Source: Chimaeribacter arupi
Lineage (GTDB): Bacteria > Pseudomonadota > Gammaproteobacteria > Enterobacterales > Enterobacteriaceae
NCBI RefSeq assembly: GCF_002858805.1
Contig: NZ_PJZI01000021.1
Coordinates: 1 to 64,000 of the forward strand
Direction of reading: 5' to 3'
Length of the DNA: 64,000 bases
This document shows, piece by piece, positions 36,783-46,204 of the stretch; within the stretch, counting starts at the first letter, position 1, and each line of letters opens with the position of its first letter. The notes below the pieces were generated by a model that saw nothing but the letters and a program-made list of their open reading frames with translations, had not been told where the DNA came from and did not search any database. The translations under genes were made by a program, and so were the position numbers.

Positions 36783-38150
36783 ATGTCATTTGATTCTCTC
36801 GGTTTACATGCCGATATTCTGCGTGCGGTAGAAGAACAGGGTTACCGTGAGCCGACGCCTATCCAGCGTCAGGCGATCCCGGTAGTGCTTGAAGGCCGTG
36901 ACCTGATGGCCAGCGCCCAGACCGGCACCGGCAAAACCGCCGGGTTTACCCTGCCGTTGCTGCACCTGCTGAACAGCACCCCGCACCAGAGCAAAGGCCG
37001 CCGTCCGGTCCGCGCCCTGATCCTGACGCCGACCCGTGAACTGGCGGCGCAGATTGGCGAGAACGTCGACGCCTACAGCAAACACCTGCGCCTGCGCTCG
37101 CTGGTGGTCTTCGGCGGGGTGAGCATCAACCCGCAGATGATGAAACTGCGCGGCGGCGTCGATGTGCTGATCGCCACCCCCGGCCGCCTGCTCGACCTGG
37201 AACACCAGAACGCGGTAGACCTGTCGCAGGTTGAAATCCTGGTGCTGGACGAAGCGGACCGGATGCTCGACATGGGCTTCATCCATGACATCCGCCGTGT
37301 GCTGGCCAAACTGCCGGCCAAACGCCAGAACCTGCTGTTCTCCGCGACCTTCTCTGATGAGATCAAAGCGCTGGCGAACAAGCTGCTGCACAACCCGGCG
37401 TCGGTGGAAGTGGCCCGCCGCAACACTGCTTCTGAGCAGGTGGCGCAGAGCGTCCACTTCGTGGACAAGAAGCGCAAACGGGAACTGCTGTCGCAGATGA
37501 TCGGCACCGGTGACTGGCAGCAGGTGCTGGTGTTTAACCGCACCAAGCACGGCGCCAACCACCTGGCGGAACAGCTGAACAAAGACGGCATCACTGCCGC
37601 CGCCATCCACGGCAACAAGAGCCAGGGTGCGCGTACCCGTGCACTGGCGGACTTCAAAGACGGCCGCATCCGCGTGCTGGTGGCGACCGACATCGCGGCG
37701 CGCGGGCTGGACATCGACCAGTTGCCGCACGTGGTGAACTATGAGCTGCCGAACGTGCCGGAAGATTACGTGCACCGCATCGGCCGTACCGGCCGTGCCG
37801 AAGCCACCGGTGAGGCGATCTCGCTGGTCTGCATCGATGAGCACAAACTGCTGCGTGACATCGAGCGCCTGCTGAAGAAAGAGATCCCGCGCATTGCGCT
37901 GCCGGGCTATGACCCGGACCCGACCATCAAGGCGGAGCCGATCATCAACGGCCGCCAGGGTGGCGGACGCGGGCAGGGCGGCGGTCGCGGCAACGGCGGC
38001 AATGGCGGCGGCCAGCGCAGCGGTGCCCCGCGCACCGGCGAAAGCCGCAACGGCCAGCCGCGCCAGCGCCAGGAGCACAGCGACGGCCAGCGCCGTCCGA
38101 GCCGCCCAAGCCAGCCGCGCCGTTCACGCCCGGCCGGCAAAGCGGACTGA
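36783..38150 (+). CDS. rhlE: ATP-dependent RNA helicase RhlE
   Basis: A 455-residue DEAD-box helicase (E. coli 454) acting in ribosome maturation and RNA turnover. Motifs in order: Q motif ([12 protein letters not shown]), [37 protein letters not shown] and HRIGRTGRA. After about residue 385 the tail is rich in Gly, Arg, Gln and Asn, typical of RhlE. The ATG at 36783 (MSFDSLGLH) matches the E. coli start; an upstream in-frame start would place the leader hairpin inside the gene. Confidence 0.96.
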   Translation: MSFDSLGLHADILRAVEEQGYREPTPIQRQAIPVVLEGRDLMASAQTGTGKTAGFTLPLLHLLNSTPHQSKGRRPVRALILTPTRELAAQIGENVDAYSKHLRLRSLVVFGGVSINPQMMKLRGGVDVLIATPGRLLDLEHQNAVDLSQVEILVLDEADRMLDMGFIHDIRRVLAKLPAKRQNLLFSATFSDEIKALANKLLHNPASVEVARRNTASEQVAQSVHFVDKKRKRELLSQMIGTGDWQQVLVFNRTKHGANHLAEQLNKDGITAAAIHGNKSQGARTRALADFKDGRIRVLVATDIAARGLDIDQLPHVVNYELPNVPEDYVHRIGRTGRAEATGEAISLVCIDEHKLLRDIERLLKKEIPRIALPGYDPDPTIKAEPIINGRQGGGRGQGGGRGNGGNGGGQRSGAPRTGESRNGQPRQRQEHSDGQRRPSRPSQPRRSRPAGKAD

Positions 38151-38181
38151 CCGTTTGCTTGCTGAAAAAGCGCTCACCAGA

Positions 38182-38209
38182 AAAGCTGCCTGCGGGCAGC
38201 TTTTTTTTT
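38182..38209 (+). terminator. terminator of rhlE
   Basis: GCTGCC-TGCG-GGCAGC preceded by an A run and followed by nine T, about 30 bases after the stop. Confidence 0.9.
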
Positions 38210-38296
38210 GCCTGTGGCCTTTGCGGCCGCGAGACGATTGCCCCGGACAGGGCATCGCCCGTATCATGTCGCACTCTTTTTCTGAGGTATCCGGCA

Positions 38297-39229
38297 ATGC
38301 GTGTATTACTCGCCCCGATGGAGGGCGTCCTCGACTCACTGGTGCGGCAACTGCTCAGCGAGGTCAACGATTACGATCTCTGCATCACCGAGTTCCTGCG
38401 GGTGGTGGACCAGCTGCTGCCGGCCAAATCCTTCCTGCGCCTCTGCCCGGAGCTGGAGCACAACAGCCGCACGCCTTCCGGCACCCTGGTGCGGGTGCAG
38501 CTTTTGGGCCAGCACCCGCAATGGCTGGCGGAGAACGCCGCGCGCGCGGTGGAGCTGGGGTCGTATGGCGTGGATCTCAACTGCGGCTGCCCGTCGAAGC
38601 TGGTGAACGGCAGCGGCGGCGGGGCGACGCTGCTGAAAGACCCGGAGCTTATCTACCGCGGTGCCAAAGCGATGCGGGAGGCGGTACCGGCGGCGCTGCC
38701 GGTCACGGTGAAAATCCGGCTGGGCTGGGATTCCGGCAGCCGCAGCCTGGAGATTGCCGACGCGGTGCAGCAGGCCGGGGCCACTGAGCTGGCGGTGCAT
38801 GGCCGCACCAAAGAGGATGGCTACAAAGCAGAGCGCATCAACTGGGCGGCGATTGGCGAGATCCGGCAGCGCCTCACCATCCCGGTGATCGCCAACGGTG
38901 AAATCTGGGATTATGAAAGCGCGCAGGCGTGCATGACGGCCACCGGCTGTGACGCGGTGATGCTGGGGCGCGGCGCGCTCAACGTGCCGAACCTCAGCCG
39001 GGTAGTGAAGTACAATGAACCGCGCATGGCGTGGCCGGACGTGGTCACCTTGCTGCAAAAATATGTGCGGCTGGAGAAGCAGGGCGACACCGGCCTCTAC
39101 CATGTGGCGCGCATCAAACAGTGGCTCGGCTACCTGCGCAAAGAGTATGACGAGGCCACGGCGCTGTTTACGGAAATCCGTACCCTGACGTCGTCTGCCG
39201 CTATTGCACAGGTAATTGACCGCCAGTAA
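38297..39229 (+). CDS. dusC: tRNA-dihydrouridine(16) synthase
   Basis: A 310-residue flavoenzyme (E. coli 315) reducing U16 in the tRNA D loop. [38 protein letters not shown] with the catalytic Cys, [10 protein letters not shown], and VIANGEIWD are nearly identical to E. coli DusC. The ATG at 38297 follows TGAGGTATCCGGCA. The 3' end overlaps the convergent next gene by 29 bases. Confidence 0.96.
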   Translation: MRVLLAPMEGVLDSLVRQLLSEVNDYDLCITEFLRVVDQLLPAKSFLRLCPELEHNSRTPSGTLVRVQLLGQHPQWLAENAARAVELGSYGVDLNCGCPSKLVNGSGGGATLLKDPELIYRGAKAMREAVPAALPVTVKIRLGWDSGSRSLEIADAVQQAGATELAVHGRTKEDGYKAERINWAAIGEIRQRLTIPVIANGEIWDYESAQACMTATGCDAVMLGRGALNVPNLSRVVKYNEPRMAWPDVVTLLQKYVRLEKQGDTGLYHVARIKQWLGYLRKEYDEATALFTEIRTLTSSAAIAQVIDRQ

Positions 39230-40076
39230 CCGGCGGCTCGTCCCAGTAACGGTACTGGTAAGCCGTGCCGAGGTTGCGCGTCAGGCGCATTGACGGCAGC
39301 AACTCCGTTTCAAAGGTGTCACTCAGCGTACAGTTGCCGGCCTCGTCCCAGGACTGGCAGCGTTCCACACGGCTGGTCTGGCTGAACGGCGACGAGGAGA
39401 ACGTCACCGAGCCGCTTTCGCGCCCCTGCGGGTCATAGCGGTAGGTGCTGCGGTCGCCGTCGGTGGCGGTGGCGCTGAGCAGCCAGCCCTGCGGCGTGTA
39501 GCGGTAGCGCGTCTCCTGGTTGCTGAGCGCATCGGTGCCGCGCGTGACGCTGCGCACCACCCGCAACTGGGCATCATAATCGTAGGTACCGGTGGTAAAG
39601 CCGCGCCGGTCATTGATGGTGAACAGATCGGTGGAGGCGGTGATGTTGCCGCGCTTGCCGGTGGTGTAGTAGAGGGTGCCGCGCTTGCGGTTGACCAGCG
39701 TCTGGTTTGCCTCTTTCAGCACCGAAATCCTGACCTCATAATCGGTTATCCAGCCTGCCTCCACCCGCAGGGTGCGGCTGACCATCTCCAGCCGGAGGTT
39801 ATTCTCGGTTTTCTGGTATTTGAACACGGCTTCGCTGAGGCGGCCGCAACGGTCGATATTGCCGCTGAGGTGCACCTGCTGGTTGACGTCTTTGCCGAGT
39901 GAGCCGGAAACAAACTGCCGGATGTCGCCGCGGGCGCTGCCGCCGAGTAAAATCTGGATATTGCTCTCATTGACCTGGCGGTTCTTCACCGCGCAGGGAA
40001 GGGGAGCGGCCGTTGCGCTGCCAATGGCCCCGGCCGCCAGAACGATCCCTGTTAATGCTTTCAGCACTGTGCCCAT
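39201..40076 (-). CDS. secreted protein with YD/RHS-like repeats, function unknown
   Basis: A 291-residue protein with a signal peptide (about residues 1-23, ending GSATA). The second half contains several short tyrosine/glycine units such as [31 protein letters not shown] and [15 protein letters not shown], which look like degenerate YD repeats of RHS proteins. A cysteine pair ([11 protein letters not shown]) follows. I do not recognise a named family; it is far smaller than RHS toxins and has no toxin domain. Probably periplasmic or secreted. The start follows GGAAAGACA. Confidence 0.65.
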   Translation of the reverse strand: MGTVLKALTGIVLAAGAIGSATAAPLPCAVKNRQVNESNIQILLGGSARGDIRQFVSGSLGKDVNQQVHLSGNIDRCGRLSEAVFKYQKTENNLRLEMVSRTLRVEAGWITDYEVRISVLKEANQTLVNRKRGTLYYTTGKRGNITASTDLFTINDRRGFTTGTYDYDAQLRVVRSVTRGTDALSNQETRYRYTPQGWLLSATATDGDRSTYRYDPQGRESGSVTFSSSPFSQTSRVERCQSWDEAGNCTLSDTFETELLPSMRLTRNLGTAYQYRYWDEPPVTGGQLPVQ

Positions 40077-40152
40077 TGTCTTTCCGTTGTTGAGAGAGGA
40101 CGTCCTTCTATCGTAGCGGATAGGCCGGGCAGCGTCAGCCGCCTTTCACGCC

Positions 40153-41181
40153 TTACAGCGCCATATCAATCACGATACGCCCTTCGATCTTCCCGGCGTG
40201 CATCCTGGCAAAAATGTCATTGATATTCTCAAGCGGCTCGGTGGCAATGGTGGCCTGCACCTTGCCTTCACCGGCAAAGTTGAGCGCCTCCTGGAGATCG
40301 AGCCGCGTGCCGACGATCGAGCCGCGCACCGTGGTGCCGTCCAGCACCATGTCAAAAATCGACAGCTCGAAGTTGCCCGGCGGCAGCCCGTTCAGCGCAA
40401 TGGTGCCGCCGCGGCGCGTCATGCCGATCGCCTGCTGGAACGCGATCGGCGAAACGGCCGTCACCAGCGCCCCGTGCGCACCGCCGATCTCTTTTTTCAG
40501 GAAAGCGGCCGGGTCCTGCTGGCGGGCGTTCACCGTCACGGTGGCACCGAGGCGCGTCGCCAGCGCCAGCTTGCCGTCATCCACGTCCACCGCCGCCACG
40601 TTCATGCCCATCGCTTTGGCATACTGCACCGCCAGGTGGCCCAGCCCGCCGATGCCGGAAATCACCACCCATTGGCCGGGCTTGGTTTCGGTCATCTTCA
40701 GCCCTTTATACACCGTGACCCCGGCGCAAAGGATCGGCGCAATCTCGTTGAAGCTGACGTTATCCGGCAGGATGCCGACGTAATTGGCATCGGCCAGCGT
40801 GTATTCGGCAAAGCTGCCGTTGACCGAGTACCCGGCATTCTGCTGCTTCTCACACAGGGTTTCCCAGCCGCCGAGGCAGTGCTCGCAGTGGCCGCAGGCG
40901 GAGTAGAGCCACGGCACGCCGACGCGGTCGCCCTCTTTCAGGTGGGTGACGCCCGCCCCAACGCGGACCACATGGCCGACGCCCTCATGGCCGGGAATAA
41001 ACGGCGGGTTGGGCTTCACCGGCCAGTCACCCTGCACCGCATGGAGGTCAGTGTGGCAGACGCCGGTGGCGGCGATTTTCACCAGGATCTGGCCGGGGCC
41101 GACGTCAGGGACCGGCACATCTTCTATCTGGAGGGGTTGGTTGAATTCGTGTAACACAGCGGCTTTCATTGTCATCGCCAT
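40153..41181 (-). CDS. adhP: zinc-dependent alcohol dehydrogenase, AdhP type
   Basis: A 342-residue medium-chain dehydrogenase oxidising primary alcohols with NAD. Catalytic zinc ligands are Cys42, His65 with Glu66, and a Cys in ILCAGVT; the structural zinc site is Cys96, Cys99, Cys102 and Cys110. The Rossmann loop is [14 protein letters not shown]. It resembles E. coli AdhP (336 residues) and the AdhA group. The ATG at 41181 follows AAGGAGTTTTT. Confidence 0.9.
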   Translation of the reverse strand: MAMTMKAAVLHEFNQPLQIEDVPVPDVGPGQILVKIAATGVCHTDLHAVQGDWPVKPNPPFIPGHEGVGHVVRVGAGVTHLKEGDRVGVPWLYSACGHCEHCLGGWETLCEKQQNAGYSVNGSFAEYTLADANYVGILPDNVSFNEIAPILCAGVTVYKGLKMTETKPGQWVVISGIGGLGHLAVQYAKAMGMNVAAVDVDDGKLALATRLGATVTVNARQQDPAAFLKKEIGGAHGALVTAVSPIAFQQAIGMTRRGGTIALNGLPPGNFELSIFDMVLDGTTVRGSIVGTRLDLQEALNFAGEGKVQATIATEPLENINDIFARMHAGKIEGRIVIDMAL

Positions 41182-41395
41182 AAAAACTCCTTGGAAGGCA
41201 TGCAGCCACCGGAACGGGCTGCACTCTGCCTGTTAAGCGTAGGCGATGGGGCGGGCTGCCGGGAAAATGCACCGGGTGCGCACTGTCACACCTGCGTGAC
41301 AGACGTGCCACACGCCGCGCCGGACGGGGCGCAGCGTCTGGCAGGCCGGGCAGGGAATTCAGATTAACCTGACACAGTACAGGGATTAGGCCGCG

Positions 41396-42334
41396 TTAAC
41401 GGGCCTGCGGCAGCCGGGCATTAAAGTGCGTGGCGTAGTCGCGCTCACGGAAAGCCTCTACCAGATAATCGACAAACACCCGGGTTTTGGCGGGCAGCAG
41501 GGTGCGGTTGGCGTAATACACCGAGATGGGGCCGAGGTCGGCATACCAGTCCGGCAGCAGCCGCACCAGCGCGCCGGACGCCAGCCAGGGCAGGGCGTCC
41601 GGCAGGGTGATCAGCGCCACGCCCAGCCCCTGCAGCGCGGCCTGCCGCATCGCCAGCGGATCGTTGACCACCAGCGATTCCCGCAGCATCGCGGCCTGCT
41701 CCTCACCCGCCGCATTGCGCAACACCCAGCGGCGCAAACGGCCGGTATTGGCGGAACGCAGCAGGATGCCGTCAAACGCCGCCAGATCGTCCGGCGTGGC
41801 GGGCAGGGAACGCCCGGCCAGCACTGCCGGGGCCGCCACCGCGATACAGTGCGCCGGGGCCAGTGACCGTGCCACCAGCCCCGGCGTCAGGGCGAAACCG
41901 CCGCCGATCGCCACATCAATCCCTTCGGCGATCAGGTCTGAGGCGCGGTTTTCAAAATGGCACTCGGGGCGCACCGCCGGATAGCGCGCGATAAATGCCG
42001 GCAGCAGCGGAAGCAGGTAGTCGGTGCCGAACACCAGCGACATGCTGATTTTCAGCACGCCGGCCGGTTCGCCCTGTTGCGTGGTCTGGGCTGCAATCGC
42101 GGCCTGCAACCCCTCCAGATGGCTGCCAACGGCTTGCCGGAAACGTTCGCCCGCCTCGGTCAGCGTCAGCTTGCGGGTGCTGCGCAGGAACAGCCGCTGC
42201 CCCAGGTTGCGCTCCAGCATCGCCACATTGCGGCTGACCGCCGCCGGGGTCAGCCCCAGCCGCCGCGCCGCCGCAGAAAAACTGCCGCCCTCGGCACTGC
42301 GCATAAAAGACTCAATGTTGGCCAGCGTTTCCAT
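41396..42334 (-). CDS. LysR-family transcriptional regulator
   Basis: A 312-residue regulator. The N-terminal winged helix (SFSAAARRLGLTPAAVSRNV) is followed by a linker helix and a periplasmic-binding-type effector domain from about residue 90. It is divergent from the reductase-like gene at 42462 with 127 bases between, so that gene is its likely target. The effector is unknown. I chose the ATG at 42334; a TTG six codons upstream is also possible. Confidence 0.88.
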   Translation of the reverse strand: METLANIESFMRSAEGGSFSAAARRLGLTPAAVSRNVAMLERNLGQRLFLRSTRKLTLTEAGERFRQAVGSHLEGLQAAIAAQTTQQGEPAGVLKISMSLVFGTDYLLPLLPAFIARYPAVRPECHFENRASDLIAEGIDVAIGGGFALTPGLVARSLAPAHCIAVAAPAVLAGRSLPATPDDLAAFDGILLRSANTGRLRRWVLRNAAGEEQAAMLRESLVVNDPLAMRQAALQGLGVALITLPDALPWLASGALVRLLPDWYADLGPISVYYANRTLLPAKTRVFVDYLVEAFRERDYATHFNARLPQAR

Positions 42335-42461
42335 CCCGTCACCTTCAAGCAATCGTTGAAAATAATAGCCATCACTATGGGCTAATCATCAGGGAATCGG
42401 AAGCGTAGTCTTAAGCCATACCGACATCCCACGTAACGTGTTAACCCATAAGGAACAGATC

Positions 42462-43061
42462 ATGACAATCGGCATTATTGGTGCAGGTGCTATCGGCAGT
42501 GCAATCGCCCGCGCATTGGCGCGCCACCACATCCCGGCGATGATCGCCAACAGCCGCGGCCCGGAAACGCTGGCCGCGCTGGTGGAAGAGATTGGCCCGA
42601 CGCTGACGGCCGCTACCCGTGAACAGGCGGCGCAGGCGGACATGGTATTTCTGGCGGTGAACTGGGCGACGCTGCCGCAGGCGCTGGCCGGGCTGCCGGC
42701 CTGGCAGAACCGCATCGTGATTGATGCCAACAACGCGGTGGAGGTGCCGTCATTCCGCGCCGTGCCGCTGGGCGGGCGGACATCCAGCGAGGTGGTGAGC
42801 GATCACCTGCCGGGCGCGCGGCTGGTTAAAGCCTTTAACCACCTCAGCGCCCCGTTACTGAGTGAGCCGCCGGAGAGCCACGGCGGGCAGCGGGTGCTGT
42901 TTTACGCCGGGGATGATGCCGATGCGAAACAGCAGGTGGCGGCACTGATGGCGCAACTGGGGTTCGCGGGGCTGGACCTCGGGGCGCTGGCCGCAGGCGG
43001 GGCGCTGTTCCAGTTCCCCGGCGGCCCGCTGGCGGTACACCATCTGGTGAAACAGGGCTGA
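42462..43061 (+). CDS. NADP-binding F420 reductase-like oxidoreductase
   Basis: A 199-residue protein with an N-terminal Rossmann motif GIIGAGAIGSAIARAL and the family segments NSRGPETL, VFLAVNW and AFNHL. It belongs to the NADPH-dependent F420 reductase / ProC-like fold group. Enterobacteria lack F420, so the real substrate is unknown. The start follows AAGGAACAGATC. Confidence 0.82.
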   Translation: MTIGIIGAGAIGSAIARALARHHIPAMIANSRGPETLAALVEEIGPTLTAATREQAAQADMVFLAVNWATLPQALAGLPAWQNRIVIDANNAVEVPSFRAVPLGGRTSSEVVSDHLPGARLVKAFNHLSAPLLSEPPESHGGQRVLFYAGDDADAKQQVAALMAQLGFAGLDLGALAAGGALFQFPGGPLAVHHLVKQG

Positions 43062-43245
43062 CAGGGCGGGGCCAGGCAACCGGCCCCTTTTCACCTCGGC
43101 GCGCTTTCACGGCAGGCTGCCACTTGCACTTTGTCACAAATAGTCCTGCATTATCCAAGTGCTAACGGTATTCACGTCACTTATAATTCGCCGGCAATCT
43201 GGCGGGCAGTGTCCGATAATCCTGGCAAGTGACAGAGTATTTCAT

Positions 43246-44184
43246 GTGAAAATCCCTTTTTTGGTTTTAAGCCTGCTCGCGGTCAGCGTGGGCGCAGTGG
43301 CAGCACCGGCCTCCACGGCCGGCAGCAATGCGGCAATCGCCGGTAAACTCACGCCGCTGGAGATCGCCTCCGGCAGTGCGATGGTGGTGGATATGCAGTC
43401 CCATCAGGTGATCTACTCCCGCAACCCGGATGAGGTCGTCCCGATTGCGTCCATCACCAAACTGATGACCGCGATGGTCACGCTGGACGCCCACCTGCCG
43501 CTGGATGAGGTGATCGCGGTGGACATCCACAATACGCCGGAGATGCGCGGCGTGTTCTCACGGGTGAAAATCGGCAGTGAAACCAGCCGCCGGCTGATGT
43601 TGCAGATGGCGCTGATGTCGTCGGAAAACCGGGCCGCCGCGACGCTGGCGCACCACTATCCGGGCGGCTATGACGCGTTTATCCGCGCGATGAACGCCAA
43701 GGCGCGCGCGCTGGGCATGACCCACACCCACTATGTGGAGCCGACCGGGCTGTCGGTGAAAAACGTCTCCACCGCCCGTGACCTGACCAAACTGTTGCAG
43801 GCGACCCGGCTCTACCCGCTGATAAGCCAGCTCAGCACGCAGGAACAGGCGCAGGTCAGCTTTACCCACCCGCGTTACAGCCTGCCGTTCCGCAACACCA
43901 ACCACCTGCTGAGCAACGGCAGCTGGAACATCCAGCTGACCAAAACCGGCTTTACCAATCAGGCCGGGCATTGCCTGGCGATGCGCACCACCATTAACCA
44001 CCGGCCGGTGACGTTAGTGGTGCTGGATGCGTTCGGGAAGTATACCCACTTTGCGGATGCCAACCGGCTGCGCAGCTGGATGGAAACCGGGCGCGCCGCG
44101 CCGGTGCCGCAGGTGGCGAAAAATTACAGAAGGGAAAAAGATCAACGGCTTGACCACCCAACGGTGGCACAGGCGATCGAGTAA
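43246..44184 (+). CDS. pbpG: D-alanyl-D-alanine endopeptidase (PBP7)
   Basis: A 312-residue penicillin-binding protein cutting cross-links in periplasmic peptidoglycan. It has a signal peptide followed by the S11 peptidase motifs in order: SITK in [17 protein letters not shown], and KTG in [10 protein letters not shown]. Long stretches match E. coli PbpG (for example [20 protein letters not shown]). The start is probably the GTG at 43246 ([12 protein letters not shown] follows), which gives a normal leader; an upstream ATG at 43159 is less likely. The ribosome binding site is weak. Confidence 0.92.
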   Translation: MKIPFLVLSLLAVSVGAVAAPASTAGSNAAIAGKLTPLEIASGSAMVVDMQSHQVIYSRNPDEVVPIASITKLMTAMVTLDAHLPLDEVIAVDIHNTPEMRGVFSRVKIGSETSRRLMLQMALMSSENRAAATLAHHYPGGYDAFIRAMNAKARALGMTHTHYVEPTGLSVKNVSTARDLTKLLQATRLYPLISQLSTQEQAQVSFTHPRYSLPFRNTNHLLSNGSWNIQLTKTGFTNQAGHCLAMRTTINHRPVTLVVLDAFGKYTHFADANRLRSWMETGRAAPVPQVAKNYRREKDQRLDHPTVAQAIE

Positions 44185-44200
44185 CCGCCCGGAAGGGGTA

Positions 44201-44228
44201 CCCTGTCCGGCCAGGCAGCCGGACAGGG
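44201..44228. terminator. hairpin between pbpG and yohP
   Basis: CCCTGTCCGGC-CAGGCA-GCCGGACAGGG is a perfect 11-base stem between convergent genes. It has no T run, so it may act as a weak terminator for both. Confidence 0.5.
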
Positions 44229-44242
44229 CAACGCGGGGCCGG

Positions 44243-44326
44243 TCAGAACAACATCTTAAAGACGCCGGTCAGGGTCAGCAGGCCAACAATAAAGATAATC
44301 GCAATAATCCATAAAATAATTTTCAT
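44243..44326 (-). CDS. yohP: YohP-like 27-residue membrane protein
   Basis: An open frame of 27 codons encodes one hydrophobic helix, beginning MKIILWIIAIIFIVGLL and ending GVFKMLF. It aligns without gaps with E. coli YohP (also 27 residues, ending GVFKMIF), a small inner-membrane protein. The start follows AGGAGAAACCT, a strong ribosome binding site. The pbpG and yohC neighbours are the same as in E. coli. No function is known; E. coli YohP has been used as a model for post-translational membrane insertion. Confidence 0.9.
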   Translation of the reverse strand: MKIILWIIAIIFIVGLLTLTGVFKMLF

Positions 44327-44616
44327 AGGTTTCTCCTGACTTCATATGCACCTTACAACGCCGTGACGTTGTTTTCCCAAAACGGCCGCGCGCTCTCCCT
44401 CGCATCCCGTCCCGCCCGGTAAACCGGTGCGGTATCAGTAAGTATAGACACTTTCCCCTTTTCTGCCGGAAAACGCCTGCATACCCGACTGAAAAGCATG
44501 ACGTTTATCGCAACCCGAAGTTTTAGTCCGCCTGTGGGCGGCCGGTGTCTTGTATTCACTCCCGCCTGGGTTATGGTTGGGTAACGAATCTGAATGGACA
44601 CACCAAGGAGTGACTG

Positions 44617-44922
44617 ATGAAAAAGATCGTGCTGTGTTGTGCCGCCGGAATGTCGACCAGTATGCTGGTCCAGCGGATGCGTCAGGAAGCGGAGAAGCGT
44701 CAGATTGAGGTGGATATTGAGGCGGTGCCGGTGTCGGATTTCGAGCTGGTGGTCAAAGACGCGGATGTCATCCTGCTCGGGCCGCAGGTGAAGTTCCAGC
44801 TGAAACGGTTGCAGGAAGCGGCCGCGCCGCTGGGCAAACCGGTGGATGTGATTGATATGATGGATTACGGCACCATGCGCGGTGACAAGGTGCTGGACAA
44901 AGCGCTTTCGTTGATTGCATAA
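44617..44922 (+). CDS. orphan PTS IIB, lactose/cellobiose family
   Basis: A 101-residue cytoplasmic IIB protein. The phosphorylated cysteine is Cys8 in CCAAGMSTSMLV, and LLGPQVKFQL and KPVDVIDMMDYG are as in ChbB. It would take phosphate from a IIA and pass it to a sugar bound by IIC, but no IIA or IIC gene is adjacent. It may serve a transporter encoded elsewhere or act in regulation. The start follows AAGGAGTGACTG. Confidence 0.9.
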   Translation: MKKIVLCCAAGMSTSMLVQRMRQEAEKRQIEVDIEAVPVSDFELVVKDADVILLGPQVKFQLKRLQEAAAPLGKPVDVIDMMDYGTMRGDKVLDKALSLIA

Positions 44923-45126
44923 AGCCTGCCGCGCAGCCCGCTGCGCGGTCTTTCCTCCTTTCCCCTGCCTTTCTGTTGCGCTGCCCGCCTTTCTGCATAA
45001 GAGGACCTGTATAAAATCTGACCGGCACTATACTTGAGCTGAAGAGGGTCGTGCACACTCAGGTCAGCCTGGGCGCGCCTCAGCCGGTTCGTCTGTTGCG
45101 GCCACAGGCGGACACTGGAGGTAGCT

Positions 45127-45717
45127 ATGATCAATCACGTCTGGGGGCTGTTCGCCCATCCCGAACCGGAAATGCAACAGATTAAGCGTGAGCATGAGTC
45201 GGTTCCCCATCTCTATATGCACCATGTCATGTTGATGGCCGCCATCCCGGTGGTCTGTTCGTTTATTGGTACGACGCAGATTGGCTGGAGCTTCGGCGGC
45301 GACGAATACCTGCGGGTACAGCCCGCAACGGCGCTGGGCATCGCGGTGGCGTTCTACCTGCTGATGCTGGGTGCGGTGGCGGTGATGGGGCGGGTGATCC
45401 ACCTGCTGGCCAGCCGCTACCCCGGACGCCCGTCGCGCAATGACTGCATTGTGTTTGCCGGCTACGTGGCCACGCCGATGTTTTTAAGCGGGGTGGTGGC
45501 GCTCTACCCGATGGTCTGGCTCTGCTTGTTTGTCGGCGCGCTGGCACTGGCCTACAGCGGCTATCTGCTGGCGGTCGGGATGCCCGCCTTCCTCGGCATT
45601 AACCGGCAGGAGGGGATGCTGGTGTTCGGCTCCACGCTCGGCATCGGTGTGCTGGTGCTGGAATTGCTGCTGGCGCTGGCGGTAATGATGTGGGGGTACG
45701 GCGCGCATTTCTTCTGA
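45127..45717 (+). CDS. yohC: Yip1-domain membrane protein YohC
   Basis: A 196-residue inner-membrane protein (E. coli YohC 195) with about five helices. HVWGLFAHPEPEM, MAAIPVVCSFIGTTQIGWSF, VFAGYVATPMFLSGVVALYP and LGIGVLVLELLLAL match YohC. The function is unknown. Neighbours pbpG and yohP are as in E. coli. The start follows GGAGGTAGCT. Confidence 0.93.
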   Translation: MINHVWGLFAHPEPEMQQIKREHESVPHLYMHHVMLMAAIPVVCSFIGTTQIGWSFGGDEYLRVQPATALGIAVAFYLLMLGAVAVMGRVIHLLASRYPGRPSRNDCIVFAGYVATPMFLSGVVALYPMVWLCLFVGALALAYSGYLLAVGMPAFLGINRQEGMLVFGSTLGIGVLVLELLLALAVMMWGYGAHFF

Positions 45718-45752
45718 CATTTCCGGCTTAGTTGGCAGCGGCATCCGGCCAC

Positions 45753-45808
45753 AAAAACCCCGCTGCGCCCTGAGGTAACTTCAGGCGCAGCGGGGTTTTT
45801 TTCTTTTT
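45753..45808 (+). terminator. strong terminator after yohC
   Basis: Perfect 17-base arms (45753-45769 and 45784-45800) containing CCCCGCTGCGCC and its complement, followed by a long T-rich tract. Confidence 0.92.
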
Positions 45809-45919
45809 TTTCCTGTCTGTTCCACATTGAACGCACGCTTTAGCGCGCACCCCGCCGCCGCATTTGTTACAGTGACTTTCCCGAGAGAAAAAGAGGAACG
45901 GGCCGAAGCCCGTCAGAGT

Positions 45920-46201
45920 ATGCAGCTGAAAGTGTTATTTACCGTGGTGTCGTGGATGGTCACCCTGATTGGTGTGTTACTGGCAGCGGATGCCGTCTGG
46001 TTTGCCCCACACGGGGCCTTTGAGCATTTTAACGGCTATGTGGCGTTGGGCATCCTGGCCGTCACCAATTTCACCACGCTGCTGCTGCACCTGGCGATGC
46101 TGACGATGGCCCCGGCGCGGCGCGGGTTCAAACTGCTGGTGGGCGTGCAGTGCGCCGGCCTGGTGCTGACGGCCGGGGTGGCCGGGGCGTTTTTCCTCTG
46201 A
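45920..46201 (+). CDS. small membrane protein of unknown function
   Basis: A 93-residue protein with three predicted membrane helices (about residues 5-25, 36-62 and 70-92). I do not recognise the family. The start at 45920 gives a sensible hydrophobic N-terminus but has only CAGAGT ahead of it, directly after a hairpin ACGGGC-CGAA-GCCCGT; an extension to 45827 is possible. It ends three bases before the convergent dld stop. Confidence 0.6.
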   Translation: MQLKVLFTVVSWMVTLIGVLLAADAVWFAPHGAFEHFNGYVALGILAVTNFTTLLLHLAMLTMAPARRGFKLLVGVQCAGLVLTAGVAGAFFL

Positions 46202-46204
46202 CCT

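Noticed and set aside
36804-38078. 424-codon open frame antisense to rhlE
   Set aside because: Long antisense frames are expected in GC-rich genes; the product is low-complexity and rhlE on the other strand is unmistakable.
38894-38900. Possible continuation of the RHS-like gene into a full RHS element
   Set aside because: The gene has its own signal peptide and stop, and dusC occupies the downstream strand; no RHS core or tip sequence is present.
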